64,000 nt of DNA, taken from the NCBI GenBank assembly GCA_019084025.1, contig JAHRBI010000006.1:310001-374000 (forward strand). Reading direction: 5' to 3'. Origin of the DNA: Burkholderiaceae bacterium DAT-1 (GTDB lineage Bacteria; Pseudomonadota; Gammaproteobacteria; Burkholderiales; Chitinimonadaceae). Positions within the stretch are counted from its first letter, which is position 1; each line of letters opens with the position of its first letter. This document shows positions 43,493-52,420 of the stretch, in pieces. A program made the translations under genes and the position numbers. The notes beneath the pieces are model-generated. The model saw nothing but the letters and a program-made list of their open reading frames with translations, was not told the DNA's origin and did no database searches.

Positions 43493-45943
43493 TTACACGG
43501 GCTCGCGAGCCGAGATGTTGGCGTCGTGATGCGTCAGCGTGTAATCGAAATCGTCGACCATGATCACTTCGCGCTTCAGGCGACGTGCACGGGTCACACA
43601 CTCGAATTCTGCCTGAGTAATGGCACCCTTGTGCAGTGCTTCTTCGAGTCGACCCTTAGCATTCAAGGCTGAGAGCTTGTTTTCGCGTTGCATTTTCCGC
43701 AGTTTGCCCTCTACAGGCTCTGCTTCGATGTGCGCAGCGAAGGCCAGATTCAGCACGCCGACCGGGTCGGTCTCGTTCTGTGGTACGAAAACATCCTTGG
43801 TCAGACGCTCGCGGGCGCCGGACGGTTCCATCAGCAGACGTGCAATTGCGGTACCGGTCTTGTCGCTGGCTGGCTTGAAATGGCGGCCAACCGGGAAAAT
43901 CACGCGACGCAGCACCCAAGCCAGACCACTGCTTGGCAGATTAGCCAGGAATCCGTCCATTGCCTGTTGGCAATCGTACAAGGCTTGCTCAACCGCCCAC
44001 TTGACCAGCGGCAAGTCGTCACGTTGTGCGCCTTCGTCTTCGAAACGCTTCAGTGCAGCAGTAGCGATGTACAGATTGGACAGCATGTCACCCAGACGAG
44101 CCGACAGCTTTTCGCGGAATTTCAGCGAACCACCCAGCGAGAACATCGCCATGTCCGACAGCAGCGCGAAAGCCGAAGACAGACGGGTAATATCGCGGTA
44201 GTACTGTGCGGTTTCACCGGAACGTGGCGAGCCTGCAATCTTGGCACCGGTGATACCCAGCACGAAGGAGCGGATGAAGTTCGAGGCAACGAATCCGATG
44301 TGGCCAATGATGGCGGTATCGAATTCAGCCAGATTATTTTCGTGTGCAGCACGCATTTCACGCAGCACGAAAGGATGGCAGCGGATCGCACCCTGACCGT
44401 AGATGATCATCGAACGGGTCAGAATGTTGGCACCTTCCACGGTGATACCGATCGGGATCGACTGGTATGCACGGGCCAGGTAGTTGCGCGGACCCAGCAC
44501 CACGGCCTTGCCGCCATGCACGTCCATCGCATCATTAATCACCTTACGCATGCGCTCGGTGTTGTGGTACTTCAGGATGGCGGACAGCACCGACGGCTTT
44601 TCACCGGTATCCAGACCCACCAGGGCCAGACGCTGGGCGGAATCCATCTGGTAGGTCATCCCACCGATGCGGGCGATGGCTTCGTCCACACCTTCGAACT
44701 TGCCGATCGACAGACCAAACTGTTCACGAACGCGGGCATAGGCACCGGTCACGAAGCTGGTCATCTTGCCGGACGCTACCGACATGGCTGGCAGGGAGAT
44801 ACAACGACCCACCGACAGACATTCCACCAGCATGCGCCAGCCCTGACCTGCGAAGTCCTGACCACCGATGATCCAGTCCATCGGGATAAAGACATCCTTA
44901 CCCATGGTCGGACCATTCATGAATGCGGAACCACCCGGGAAGTGACGCCGACCAATCTGCACGCCTTCGTGCGCCGTCGGCACCAGTGCACAGGTGATAC
45001 CGATGTCTTCCTTGTCACCCATCAGGTGATCCGGATCGTACATCTTGAATGCCAGACCCAGCACAGTGGCAACCGGTGCAAGCGTAATCCAGCGCTTTTC
45101 CCAGGTCACACGCACGCCCAGCACATTTTCATGACGCTGACCGGTGATCGGATCGGTATAGGAACCACGGCACACCACGCCGAAGTCCGGAATCGCGCCT
45201 GCATCGGAACCGGCGTAGGGGCTGGTCAGTGCGAAACATGGCACGTCCACACCCTTGGCCAGACGCGGCAGGTAGTAGTTCTTCTGTGCTTCAGTACCGT
45301 AGTGCTGCAGCAGTTCGCCCGGTCCGAGCGAGTTCGGCACCATCACGCTCACCGCAGCCGTACCGCCACGGGTAGCGATCTTGGTTACGACGCGAGCATG
45401 CGCGTAATTGGAGAACTCCAGACCGCCATATTTCTTCTTGACGATCATGCCCAGGAAGCCTTTGTCCTTGATGAACTGCCACACTTCCGGCGGCAGATCC
45501 TTCAATTCGTGGGTAATCTTCCAGTCGTCGATCATGCGGCACAACTCTTCGGTCGGACCGTCGAGGAAGGCCTGCTCTTCGGCGCTCAGCTTCGGTGCGC
45601 CAAAGCCATGCAGACGAGTGTAATCAGGTTTGCCGGAGAACAGGTCACGATCCCACCAGACGGTACCCGCGTTGATGGCTTCCTGTTCGGTTTGCGACAT
45701 CGCCGGGGTGATCTTGCGGAAAATACCGAAGATCGGGCCAGTCAGAACGATACGGCGCAGCGCCGGCACGTTCAGGATCAGGCCAACCGCAACACCGGCA
45801 TACAGCCAGGCCATTGCAGCGCCACAGTTGAAAACGGCGGCAGCAATGCCACCCAGGATGCCGATCGTCCAGACGATCAGGGGTGCGCGCAGGTAACCCA
45901 GCACAAGCACCGCCAGCACAATGATCAGGGCAGTTATCGCCAT
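43493..45943 (-). CDS. fadE: Acyl-CoA dehydrogenase FadE, membrane-associated
   Basis: This 816-residue protein is the long FadE-type acyl-CoA dehydrogenase. It has two to three N-terminal membrane helices (LIIVLAVLVLGYL, WTIGILGGIAAAVF, WLYAGVAVGLILNV). The dehydrogenase core has FALTSPYAGSDAGAIPD, RWITLAPVATVLGLAF, DAMDVHGGKAVVLGPRNYLAR and an FadE-specific C-terminal domain of about 250 residues. It catalyses the first oxidation of fatty acyl-CoA at the inner membrane. It follows the PsrA-like gene by 23 bases and is very likely co-transcribed and repressed by it. Confidence 0.96.
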   Translation of the reverse strand: MAITALIIVLAVLVLGYLRAPLIVWTIGILGGIAAAVFNCGAAMAWLYAGVAVGLILNVPALRRIVLTGPIFGIFRKITPAMSQTEQEAINAGTVWWDRDLFSGKPDYTRLHGFGAPKLSAEEQAFLDGPTEELCRMIDDWKITHELKDLPPEVWQFIKDKGFLGMIVKKKYGGLEFSNYAHARVVTKIATRGGTAAVSVMVPNSLGPGELLQHYGTEAQKNYYLPRLAKGVDVPCFALTSPYAGSDAGAIPDFGVVCRGSYTDPITGQRHENVLGVRVTWEKRWITLAPVATVLGLAFKMYDPDHLMGDKEDIGITCALVPTAHEGVQIGRRHFPGGSAFMNGPTMGKDVFIPMDWIIGGQDFAGQGWRMLVECLSVGRCISLPAMSVASGKMTSFVTGAYARVREQFGLSIGKFEGVDEAIARIGGMTYQMDSAQRLALVGLDTGEKPSVLSAILKYHNTERMRKVINDAMDVHGGKAVVLGPRNYLARAYQSIPIGITVEGANILTRSMIIYGQGAIRCHPFVLREMRAAHENNLAEFDTAIIGHIGFVASNFIRSFVLGITGAKIAGSPRSGETAQYYRDITRLSSAFALLSDMAMFSLGGSLKFREKLSARLGDMLSNLYIATAALKRFEDEGAQRDDLPLVKWAVEQALYDCQQAMDGFLANLPSSGLAWVLRRVIFPVGRHFKPASDKTGTAIARLLMEPSGARERLTKDVFVPQNETDPVGVLNLAFAAHIEAEPVEGKLRKMQRENKLSALNAKGRLEEALHKGAITQAEFECVTRARRLKREVIMVDDFDYTLTHHDANISAREPV

Positions 45944-45966
45944 GACACTCTCCAGCTATAGGTGAA

Positions 45967-46632
45967 TCAGACCTCGGCAGACGCGGGCGCATTGAGCCCG
46001 GCTACGAGGAAGGGAACAAGAAAGGCAGCGATGCGCTCAGGTTCGCGCGCATGCACCACCGGATCGGTCACAAAGAGCTTCAGGATGTCGTTGCCGGCAA
46101 AGGCATTGAACACCGCACCAAATGCAAAATGAATCCGCCACTGCAACTCGGTTTCAGTGAGATGCGGCAGCGCACGCGAAAAGGCGCGGGTAAAGCGCCC
46201 CACCAGTTCCGCATAGTGCTTGGGAAGCGTCTCCTTCAGCACAGGATGCGGCTCGACAAATGTCCGGCTCATCAGACGGACAAAAATGACCCCGCCACGC
46301 GATGCGTCACGGGCAATTTCCAGGGCCGAATCAATCAGCGCACCCAGAATCACGTTCGCCGGCAGCGCAACGCCGCCTACTGCCTTTTCCTGCTTGTCCA
46401 GATTGCGGACAGCAAGCTCGGTCAGCGGCGCCAGACGGCGGGTGAATACGCCTTGAAACAGGCCATCCTTGCTGCCAAAGTGATAATTGGCTGCTGCAAG
46501 GTTCACGCCTGCCCGCTGGGTGATCATGCGCATCGACGTGGCTTCGAAGCCGTGTTCGACGAACAGGGCCTCCGCCGCATCAAGAATGCGGGTCGCCGTA
46601 TCTGTCTGTTTGGGTTCGAGGCCGAGTTCCAT
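45967..46632 (-). CDS. psrA: TetR-family fatty-acid-responsive regulator, PsrA-like
   Basis: This 221-residue protein has an N-terminal TetR helix-turn-helix (TATRILDAAEALFVEHGFEATSMRMITQRAGVN then LAAANYHFGSKDGLFQGVF, residues about 12-62). The LAAxNYHFGSK form is close to Pseudomonas PsrA, which represses fatty-acid genes until long-chain fatty acid binds. The C-terminal ligand domain ends in a proline/alanine tail. It heads the fadE-fadL-HAD-fadA operon. Two palindromes of the PsrA type lie 66-121 bases upstream, so autoregulation is likely. Orthology to PsrA itself is inferred. Confidence 0.88.
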   Translation of the reverse strand: MELGLEPKQTDTATRILDAAEALFVEHGFEATSMRMITQRAGVNLAAANYHFGSKDGLFQGVFTRRLAPLTELAVRNLDKQEKAVGGVALPANVILGALIDSALEIARDASRGGVIFVRLMSRTFVEPHPVLKETLPKHYAELVGRFTRAFSRALPHLTETELQWRIHFAFGAVFNAFAGNDILKLFVTDPVVHAREPERIAAFLVPFLVAGLNAPASAEV

Positions 46633-46697
46633 CAGTCACCTTGTATCGAAAGTCAGTTGAATTGCCTGACATTCTCTCAAGAAGCATAGCAGGCAAT

Positions 46698-46711
46698 CAA
46701 ACGATTGTTTG
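46698..46711. promoter_or_regulatory. PsrA-type operator CAAAC-GATT-GTTTG
   Basis: This perfect palindrome matches the published PsrA form (G/CAAAC-N4-GTTTG/C). It lies 66 bases upstream of the PsrA-like start codon. A second palindrome starts 42 bases further upstream, four helical turns, so two dimers could bind the same DNA face. Confidence 0.78.
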
Positions 46712-46739
46712 AACATTACGTTCCCGCCCTCCAACCTGT

Positions 46740-46753
46740 CAAGCAACTGCTTG
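46740..46753. promoter_or_regulatory. Second operator-like palindrome CAAGC-AACT-GCTTG
   Basis: It is identical in all 14 bases to the palindrome before the acyl-CoA dehydrogenase gene at 34684-34697 and differs from the 46698 site only by transitions in the arms and in the spacer. It lies 108 bases upstream of the PsrA-like gene. Confidence 0.7.
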
Positions 46754-46910
46754 AATTTTTCCGGCGCTATGGTTTGCGCACAACAGAAGATTGGCTTGTG
46801 GATGCCGTCTGCGTGTCATATTTGGATCAACCATCACACCTCGACTCTTTAGATGCTTTCACCACACTCACACCAAATGAGGTTCGCTCAAGCTGGCTAA
46901 TGAGCAAAGA

Positions 46911-46937
46911 AAAAGGCCACTCCGTTGGAGTGGCCTT
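46911..46937 (-). terminator. Intrinsic terminator of the aminotransferase gene
   Basis: AAGGCCACTCC (46913-46923) and GGAGTGGCCTT (46927-46937) form an 11-bp stem with a 3-base loop. On the minus strand it is followed by TTTTTCTTT. It lies about 50 bases beyond the aminotransferase stop. Confidence 0.9.
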
Positions 46938-46988
46938 CGAGTGTTTACACCCGCTCGGACGCTGCGCGTCCCGCTAGGCGAAATACGC

Positions 46989-48137
46989 TTAGAAATGTTC
47001 GCGGATCACTTCCGCCATGATGCGCACACCCTCTTCAATACGCTCGAGGCTGGCATTACTGAAGTTCAGACGCAGCTCGTTCGATACACGGGCTGATGCA
47101 TAGAACGGTGCACCCGGCATAAAGGCGACCTTGCGATCAAGCGCCGGTTGCAGCAGCTTGTAGGTATCCAGCGGCTTCTTCAGCTTCAGCCAGAAGAACA
47201 GGCCACCCGGCGGCACCACCCAGTCAGCGATGTCGGTGAAATGCTTTTCCAGCGCGGCTTGCATCGCATCGCGCTTTTCCTTGTAGTGCAGACGCAGGCG
47301 CTCGATGTGATCCGGGTAGTCCGGCGAAGTCAGCAGCTGATGCATTGCCCACTGACCATGGCGGTTGGTGTGCAAGTCAGCCGCCTGCTTCAGGCGGTAC
47401 AGGTGCGGATACAGGTTTTCGGTCGTTGCCAGCCATGCCACGCGCAGACCTGGGATCGCGGTCTTGGAGAAGGTGCCGAAATGAATCCAGTCGGCCTTCT
47501 TCAGATACGACACGATCGGCTGGCGATCGCACTTGTCGTACACCAATTCACGATACGGTTCGTCTTCCAGCAACACTACATTGTGTGCATCGAACAGCTC
47601 GGCCACGCGGCGGCGGGTTGCGTCGTCGTAGCAGAAGCCGGCCGGATTCTGGAATGTCGGGATCAGGTAGGCCATCACAGGCTTTTCCTTGATCAGCAAC
47701 TGTTCCAGCTGTTCAAGGTCAGGACCGGATGACTTCAGGTTCACTTCCAGGAACTTGGCGCCAAACAGGCCAAATACCTGAACCGCAGCCAGGAAAGTCG
47801 GGGCTTCTACCAGAACGGGTGTACCCGGATCGACAAACAGCTTGCCAGCCAGATCCAGACCTTGCTGGGAGCCAGTCAGAATCAGGATGTGCTCGGGCTT
47901 GGCCGGTACACCGATCTTGTTCATATCGGCAGCAATGGCTTCACGCAGCCAGGCTTCGCCTTCACTCGGGCCGTATTGCGACAGGCCGGCTGGTACATTC
48001 GTAAAATCAAGCTTTGGCATGGCTTCCGGTGCTGGCAGGCCGCCGGCAAAGGAAATCACATCCGGGCGACCAGCAACCGCGAGAATTTCGCGAACCAGGG
48101 AGCCCTGCAAACGATTAATGCGTTCGGAAAATTGCAT
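46989..48137 (-). CDS. PLP-dependent aminotransferase, class I (2-aminoadipate/aromatic-type)
   Basis: This protein of about 382 residues is a fold-type I aminotransferase resembling the LysN/AraT/KAT group. Motifs seen are DVISFAGGLPAPEAMP near the start, YGPSEGEAWLREAI, LILTGSQQGLDLAGKLF, PTFQNPAGFCYDDATRR and FGTFSKTAIPGLRVAWL with the Schiff-base lysine. The last Arg region is RVSNELRLNFSN. The ATG at 48137 (MQFSERINRLQGS) fits the family start. It has its own terminator. The amino-acid substrate is not certain; aromatic amino acids or 2-aminoadipate are typical. Confidence 0.9.
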   Translation of the reverse strand: MQFSERINRLQGSLVREILAVAGRPDVISFAGGLPAPEAMPKLDFTNVPAGLSQYGPSEGEAWLREAIAADMNKIGVPAKPEHILILTGSQQGLDLAGKLFVDPGTPVLVEAPTFLAAVQVFGLFGAKFLEVNLKSSGPDLEQLEQLLIKEKPVMAYLIPTFQNPAGFCYDDATRRRVAELFDAHNVVLLEDEPYRELVYDKCDRQPIVSYLKKADWIHFGTFSKTAIPGLRVAWLATTENLYPHLYRLKQAADLHTNRHGQWAMHQLLTSPDYPDHIERLRLHYKEKRDAMQAALEKHFTDIADWVVPPGGLFFWLKLKKPLDTYKLLQPALDRKVAFMPGAPFYASARVSNELRLNFSNASLERIEEGVRIMAEVIREHF

Positions 48138-48374
48138 AAGGGGGTGTTCCTGCAAGATGGCTTTAAATGTTGTCCCGTTCGTGCACGCATGCTCGAATCA
48201 TTATTGGCGCGTGCCGAGATGGCGAAAATGACGGAAGCGTGCTGGTCATCCGCCAGTGCATTCCATTGCACCATTCGCCAATTATGCCACAAGCAGCAGT
48301 GGCGCGTGGGCGGCAAATGATGTCTGGATCAGGTAAACTTGCCAGCTGACTTTTCCAACATTTTTTTGCAGACC

Positions 48375-48653
48375 ATGCCCGATATTCTGATTCGCCATCC
48401 GCACTCCCTCTCCCAAGATGACGCAAAGAAACGCGTCGAACATGTTGGAGCCGAACTCGCCAAGGAGTTTTCCATTCAACATCGCTGGCAAGAAAATGTA
48501 CTGCACTTTGAACGACTGGGCGTAAATGGCACCTTCAGTGTCGAGTCTGATCAGGTAGTGCTGAGCGTGACACTGGGCTTTCTGCTCAAGGGTCTAAAGG
48601 GCAAAATCGAAAGTGAAGCCACTCGGATGCTTAGGGAATCGTTTGCGGTTTGA
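48375..48653 (+). CDS. Polyhydroxyalkanoic acid system family protein (PHA_gran_rgn)
   Basis: This protein of about 92 residues begins MPDILIRHPHSLSQDDAKKRVEHVG. It continues with RWQENVLHFERLGVNGTFSV and VLSVTLGFLLKGLKGKIE, which match the PHA-granule-region family. Members are found with PHA synthesis genes and have a small lipid-binding-like fold, but no defined activity. No PHA synthase is in the window. With the MaoC-type hydratase it hints that the organism makes PHA. Confidence 0.8.
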   Translation: MPDILIRHPHSLSQDDAKKRVEHVGAELAKEFSIQHRWQENVLHFERLGVNGTFSVESDQVVLSVTLGFLLKGLKGKIESEATRMLRESFAV

Positions 48654-48797
48654 TTCATTCTTCGCCCGGATGGCTGCACTCGATTCACATCATCCTATTC
48701 ATGCTTGGTCTGACCAGTTGCGCGGTGTAGCATACGCTTGGTCAAATTTGTACCATGCTGTTTCGTCGGCACCGATGCTTTTCAGGAAAGATAAAAC

Positions 48798-49565
48798 ATG
48801 AAGCTGTCTTCCATACTGGTCACCTTGTCTGTAGCGGGCTTGCTCGCGGCGTGTGGCGGTGGTACATCCGGCGAAATCAAACAGGATAATGGCAATACCA
48901 CACCACCAGTGGCGACCAGCGGCTCTGCTCAAGGTTTTTGGGGCGGAAAAACCACCGAAGGCCGTGCGATTCAGGGTGTGGTTTTGAGTGATGGTGGCTA
49001 CGTCTTCTTGTATTCCGGCATCAATGCCCCAACCACGCTCGCCGGTGTGGTTCAGGGAACCGGTATCTCGGATAAGACCGTCGCAGGCTATTTTTCTTCA
49101 AGCAACACTGTTCAGTTCAGCCTGGAAAAATCCACCCGATTCACCGGCACGGTTGCGGCAACCTATGCCAGCAAAGGCGCATTCACCGGTATCGTGAGCA
49201 CGCTCGCCGGAAGTATCGGATTTGATCTGCCATACGACAGCACCTATTCAGATGGTGCCACGTTGAAATCCTTGGCGGGCACTTGGGCAGCGACTGCTGT
49301 CGATACATCGCAAACGCTTACCATTGCTGAATCGGGTGCCCTGACAGGCTTGGTCAATGGCTGTGCGCAAACGGGCACCATCAAGCCCCGTACCGATGCC
49401 AATGTCTTTGATGTCACTCTGACGTTCGGGGCTGCACCCTGCACTTTCGCGGGTCAGTCCGTCGCGGGCGTGATGTTTAAAAATAAGACTGGCGCACTTT
49501 ATGGTGCCTTAACTGACAGCGGCCGGCAGTATGTGGTGCCCTACTTCGGCTGGATCAAGCAGTAA
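48798..49565 (+). CDS. Lipoprotein of unknown function
   Basis: This 255-residue protein has a lipoprotein signal peptide (LVTLSVAGLLAACGGG, lipidated Cys19) and a low-complexity tether. A beta-rich body of two similar-looking halves follows (FWGGKTTEGRAIQGVVLSDG, SLAGTWAATAVDTSQTLTIAE). Two Cys in the second half could form a disulfide. I do not recognise the family. It is followed by the end of fliJ on the other strand, with no sign of linkage to motility. Confidence 0.75.
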   Translation: MKLSSILVTLSVAGLLAACGGGTSGEIKQDNGNTTPPVATSGSAQGFWGGKTTEGRAIQGVVLSDGGYVFLYSGINAPTTLAGVVQGTGISDKTVAGYFSSSNTVQFSLEKSTRFTGTVAATYASKGAFTGIVSTLAGSIGFDLPYDSTYSDGATLKSLAGTWAATAVDTSQTLTIAESGALTGLVNGCAQTGTIKPRTDANVFDVTLTFGAAPCTFAGQSVAGVMFKNKTGALYGALTDSGRQYVVPYFGWIKQ

Positions 49566-49582
49566 GCACCGTCCACCATACG

Positions 49583-50023
49583 CTACCGCTTATTACGGAT
49601 ACTGATGGACACCCACTCGTCCATCATTTTCTGCTCGCGGCGCTCTTCGCGGACAATCTCTCCGCGAAGATGCCGCTCCTGTAGCGTTTCGTAAGCCTTT
49701 AGCTCGCGCTCGGTTTCCTGCCAGAAACGCCGAGTTGCTTCCAGCACCTGCTCGCAGCGCTGCACGTCAAATCCCTGCTGGGTGGCGGCCTGGTCGAGCC
49801 GCGCCAGAAATTGCTGATAGTCACTGTATTGCGGCGCAGTAATCCCTTGATTCACCTTTTCGGCCAGACGATTTCGGTATTCCTGCGCATAGGCCTCTAC
49901 CTGAATCAACCGTTGCCTGGATTGCTCCAGATTCTGGGTCGCGTCGCGCAGGTGATTCAGCGCGTCCTCGCGCTTGTCACGTGCCAGGTTAAGCAAAAAT
50001 TCGAACTGAAACGGTGCCGCCAT
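49583..50023 (-). CDS. fliJ: Flagellar export chaperone-like protein FliJ
   Basis: This 146-residue, highly charged protein is almost all coiled coil (REDALNHLRDATQNLEQSRQ, ERELKAYETLQERHLRGE). It matches FliJ in length and in its N-terminal FQFEFLLNLARDKRE. FliJ is the central stalk of the flagellar export ATPase, with FliI and FliH. It is the last gene of the fliEFGHIJ operon, nine bases after fliI. Sequence identity in this family is low, so context carries part of the call. Confidence 0.9.
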   Translation of the reverse strand: MAAPFQFEFLLNLARDKREDALNHLRDATQNLEQSRQRLIQVEAYAQEYRNRLAEKVNQGITAPQYSDYQQFLARLDQAATQQGFDVQRCEQVLEATRRFWQETERELKAYETLQERHLRGEIVREERREQKMMDEWVSISIRNKR

Positions 50024-50032
50024 GTATCACAC

Positions 50033-51439
50033 TCAGCGCAATAATTCTGCCAGTCGCGCACGTGCGCCGAGGTAGGGCTCCCGTTCATGCATGCCTTGCT
50101 GCAGAAAAGCCTGGATGGCAGGCATTCTGGCGATGGCCTCATCCAGCAATGGATCACTCCCCTTTACATAGGCGCCCACTGAAATCAGGTCGCGACTCCG
50201 CTGGAAACGAGAATACAGTTGTTTCAACCTGCGTACATCGTAAAGCTCTTCCTGGCTCACCAGGTCAGTCATTACCCGGCTGATCGATTGTTCGATATCA
50301 ATCGCAGGATAATGTCCGGCCTCTGCCAGCGATCGATTTAATACGAAGTGACCATCAAGAATGGCGCGAGCCGAGTCGGCGATCGGATCCTGCTGATCAT
50401 CCCCTTCGACCAGTACAGTATAAAAGGCAGTAATCGATCCGGACCCCGGGCGGCCATTGCCCGCACGCTCAACCAGATGGGGTAATTTGGCAAACACCGA
50501 TGGCGGATAGCCTTTGGTTGCTGGAGGCTCCCCCACCGCCAGTGCAATTTCACGCTGGGCCATGGCGTAGCGCGTTAAAGAATCCATGATCAACAGCACA
50601 TTTTTTCCCTGATCACGAAAATATTCAGCGATCGCCGTTGCATAGGCTGCACCATGCAAACGTAACAGAGGGGGCGTGTCAGCAGGTGCCGCTACGACAA
50701 CAGAGCGCCGCCGGCCTTCCTCGCCGAGAATGTTTTCGATGAACTCTTTGACTTCACGGCCGCGCTCGCCAATCAACCCTACCACAACCACATCTGCCGT
50801 GGTGTAGCGCGCCATCATACCCAGCAATACGCTTTTGCCCACGCCGGAACCGGCAAACAGCCCGAGACGCTGGCCGCGACCGACTGTGAGCATCGCATTG
50901 ATCGCCCGCACGCCAACATCCAGCACATCAGTCACGGGCGCTCGGTCGAGTGGATTGAATGGTTTACTGAATAAGGGAACATGATCTACGGTAGCAAGAG
51001 GACCCAGCTTATCCAGTGGCCTGCCCAGGCCATCCAGCACACGACCCAGTAGCCTGTCTCCAACGGCAACCTGGCGCCCTTTCTCATGTTTGGATGCGCG
51101 AAGATGAACAGGTTCTCCATAGACGGGAACCTGTTGGTCGAGTGCCTCGAAAGGCATCACAATGGCACCGGGTTCAAGGCCATGAATCTCGGCGACAGGC
51201 ATCAGAAACAGGCGATCGCCATTGAACCCTACTACCTCGGCCTCTACCCGCTCGCCATCGGGCAATATGATCATGCAGCTCTCGCCCACAGGCACTTTTA
51301 GACCAACAGCCTCCAGCACCATCCCTGCAACACGGGTCAGTCGACCACATGCTGGCGGCAAGCCGACATTGGCAATGGCTTCACGGCAATCCTGCAGGTA
51401 GGCTTCCAGCCTCGCAACACTGGGCGCTACTGTTTCCAC
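50033..51439 (-). CDS. fliI: Flagellum-specific ATP synthase FliI
   Basis: This F1-beta-like ATPase of about 468 residues energises export of flagellar proteins. Walker A is [15 protein letters not shown], Walker B lies in [13 protein letters not shown], and the catalytic-Glu region is [16 protein letters not shown]. The C-terminal helices ([20 protein letters not shown]) are typical of FliI. GTG 51439 is chosen because GGGAG lies nine bases upstream; a further in-frame GTG is at 51478. Either start overlaps the 3' end of fliH, so the genes are coupled. Confidence 0.95.
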   Translation of the reverse strand: METVAPSVARLEAYLQDCREAIANVGLPPACGRLTRVAGMVLEAVGLKVPVGESCMIILPDGERVEAEVVGFNGDRLFLMPVAEIHGLEPGAIVMPFEALDQQVPVYGEPVHLRASKHEKGRQVAVGDRLLGRVLDGLGRPLDKLGPLATVDHVPLFSKPFNPLDRAPVTDVLDVGVRAINAMLTVGRGQRLGLFAGSGVGKSVLLGMMARYTTADVVVVGLIGERGREVKEFIENILGEEGRRRSVVVAAPADTPPLLRLHGAAYATAIAEYFRDQGKNVLLIMDSLTRYAMAQREIALAVGEPPATKGYPPSVFAKLPHLVERAGNGRPGSGSITAFYTVLVEGDDQQDPIADSARAILDGHFVLNRSLAEAGHYPAIDIEQSISRVMTDLVSQEELYDVRRLKQLYSRFQRSRDLISVGAYVKGSDPLLDEAIARMPAIQAFLQQGMHEREPYLGARARLAELLR

Positions 51440-52296
51440 GGTACACAGCTCCCAAGCGTGCTGGTGATACGCTGCCACCGGCTTTCAAGATCAAGCTCCT
51501 GCTCCATAGTGGGAGAATCCAGTCGGCATGCTCCTCGTTCGATATCGCCATCCGGGATAATCTTCCAGCGCCCACCCGATACTTCTTCTTCAGCCATACG
51601 TGATACGACGTCGGCATCGTCCGGGTGCAGTCGAACTTTTACCCGGCCCGGCTGTTCCCCTGCTTCATGCAGTGCCTCCCGAATCAGTTGAGTCAGATGT
51701 TCAGGTTGCGCCTGGATTGTTGCCCGAACCATCTGCCGCGCGGCCATCAGTGCCAGATCGACCATGATCGGTGCAAGCTGCCGTTCGCAATCGTGCGTCA
51801 ATGCATCTAGCCCGGCAATGACTGTTTCAAAATGCTGAACAGCTTGCTGAACCAGCGACTGTGCAGAATCATGCCCGGTTTTCTCGCCAACTTCCTTCCC
51901 TGCCTCCACCCCTTCCGCGTGCCCGACTTTATAGCCAGCATCTCGTCCTTGTGCATAGCCTTCGTCATAGCCCGCTTTGCGTCCCGCCTCCATGCCCGCA
52001 GCAAACCCTTCATTGCGCGCAGTATCGCGAATTGCGTCCAGCTCGGCCTCATCGACCTCCGGAACGGGTTCTCGCGCAGTGGTCGTCACGGTATGAGTTG
52101 GAATGACTTCTGGCGCAACCTCGGGCAATGGCTGCTCGAGCTGCAACACCTGTCCGGTATCCAGTCTCACCACATTACTGTGTTCATGATGGGATGGATG
52201 CTGAATAGACCCGCCCGGGAAGTTCCCCATATTCCAGCGTTCCGCCTGACGGCTTTCTTCGCCTTTCAGAATGTTTTTGCTGCCCCACGCTTTCAT
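51427..52296 (-). CDS. fliH: Flagellar assembly protein FliH
   Basis: This protein of about 289 residues regulates FliI and links it to the export gate. A low-complexity N-terminus is followed by a run of G-x-x-x-G-type repeats ([20 protein letters not shown] and onward, about residues 110-160), the glycine repeats characteristic of FliH. Then comes the V-ATPase-E-like C-terminal domain ([32 protein letters not shown]). It is longer than E. coli FliH (about 228 residues), mainly in the N-terminal half. It overlaps fliI. ATG 52296 is chosen; the frame is open to 52311. Confidence 0.93.
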   Translation of the reverse strand: MKAWGSKNILKGEESRQAERWNMGNFPGGSIQHPSHHEHSNVVRLDTGQVLQLEQPLPEVAPEVIPTHTVTTTAREPVPEVDEAELDAIRDTARNEGFAAGMEAGRKAGYDEGYAQGRDAGYKVGHAEGVEAGKEVGEKTGHDSAQSLVQQAVQHFETVIAGLDALTHDCERQLAPIMVDLALMAARQMVRATIQAQPEHLTQLIREALHEAGEQPGRVKVRLHPDDADVVSRMAEEEVSGGRWKIIPDGDIERGACRLDSPTMEQELDLESRWQRITSTLGSCVPWKQ

Positions 52297-52420
52297 ATGC
52301 CACCTGCCCATCCACTTCTTGCCGGAGACGCCCCAGCCTCACGCCAGTACGTGAAGCTGCGTCCACCCGCTTGTTTCACACAGCCGGCGAAATGATTTGC
52401 CCTTCGCCGAGATACACGGT

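Noticed and set aside
43688-45961. 757-codon open frame opposite fadE
   Set aside because: Antisense shadow of fadE for the same reasons.
46705-46977. 90-codon plus-strand frame between the PsrA-like and aminotransferase genes
   Set aside because: Starts at a TTG inside an operator palindrome, has no ribosome site and runs through the aminotransferase terminator.
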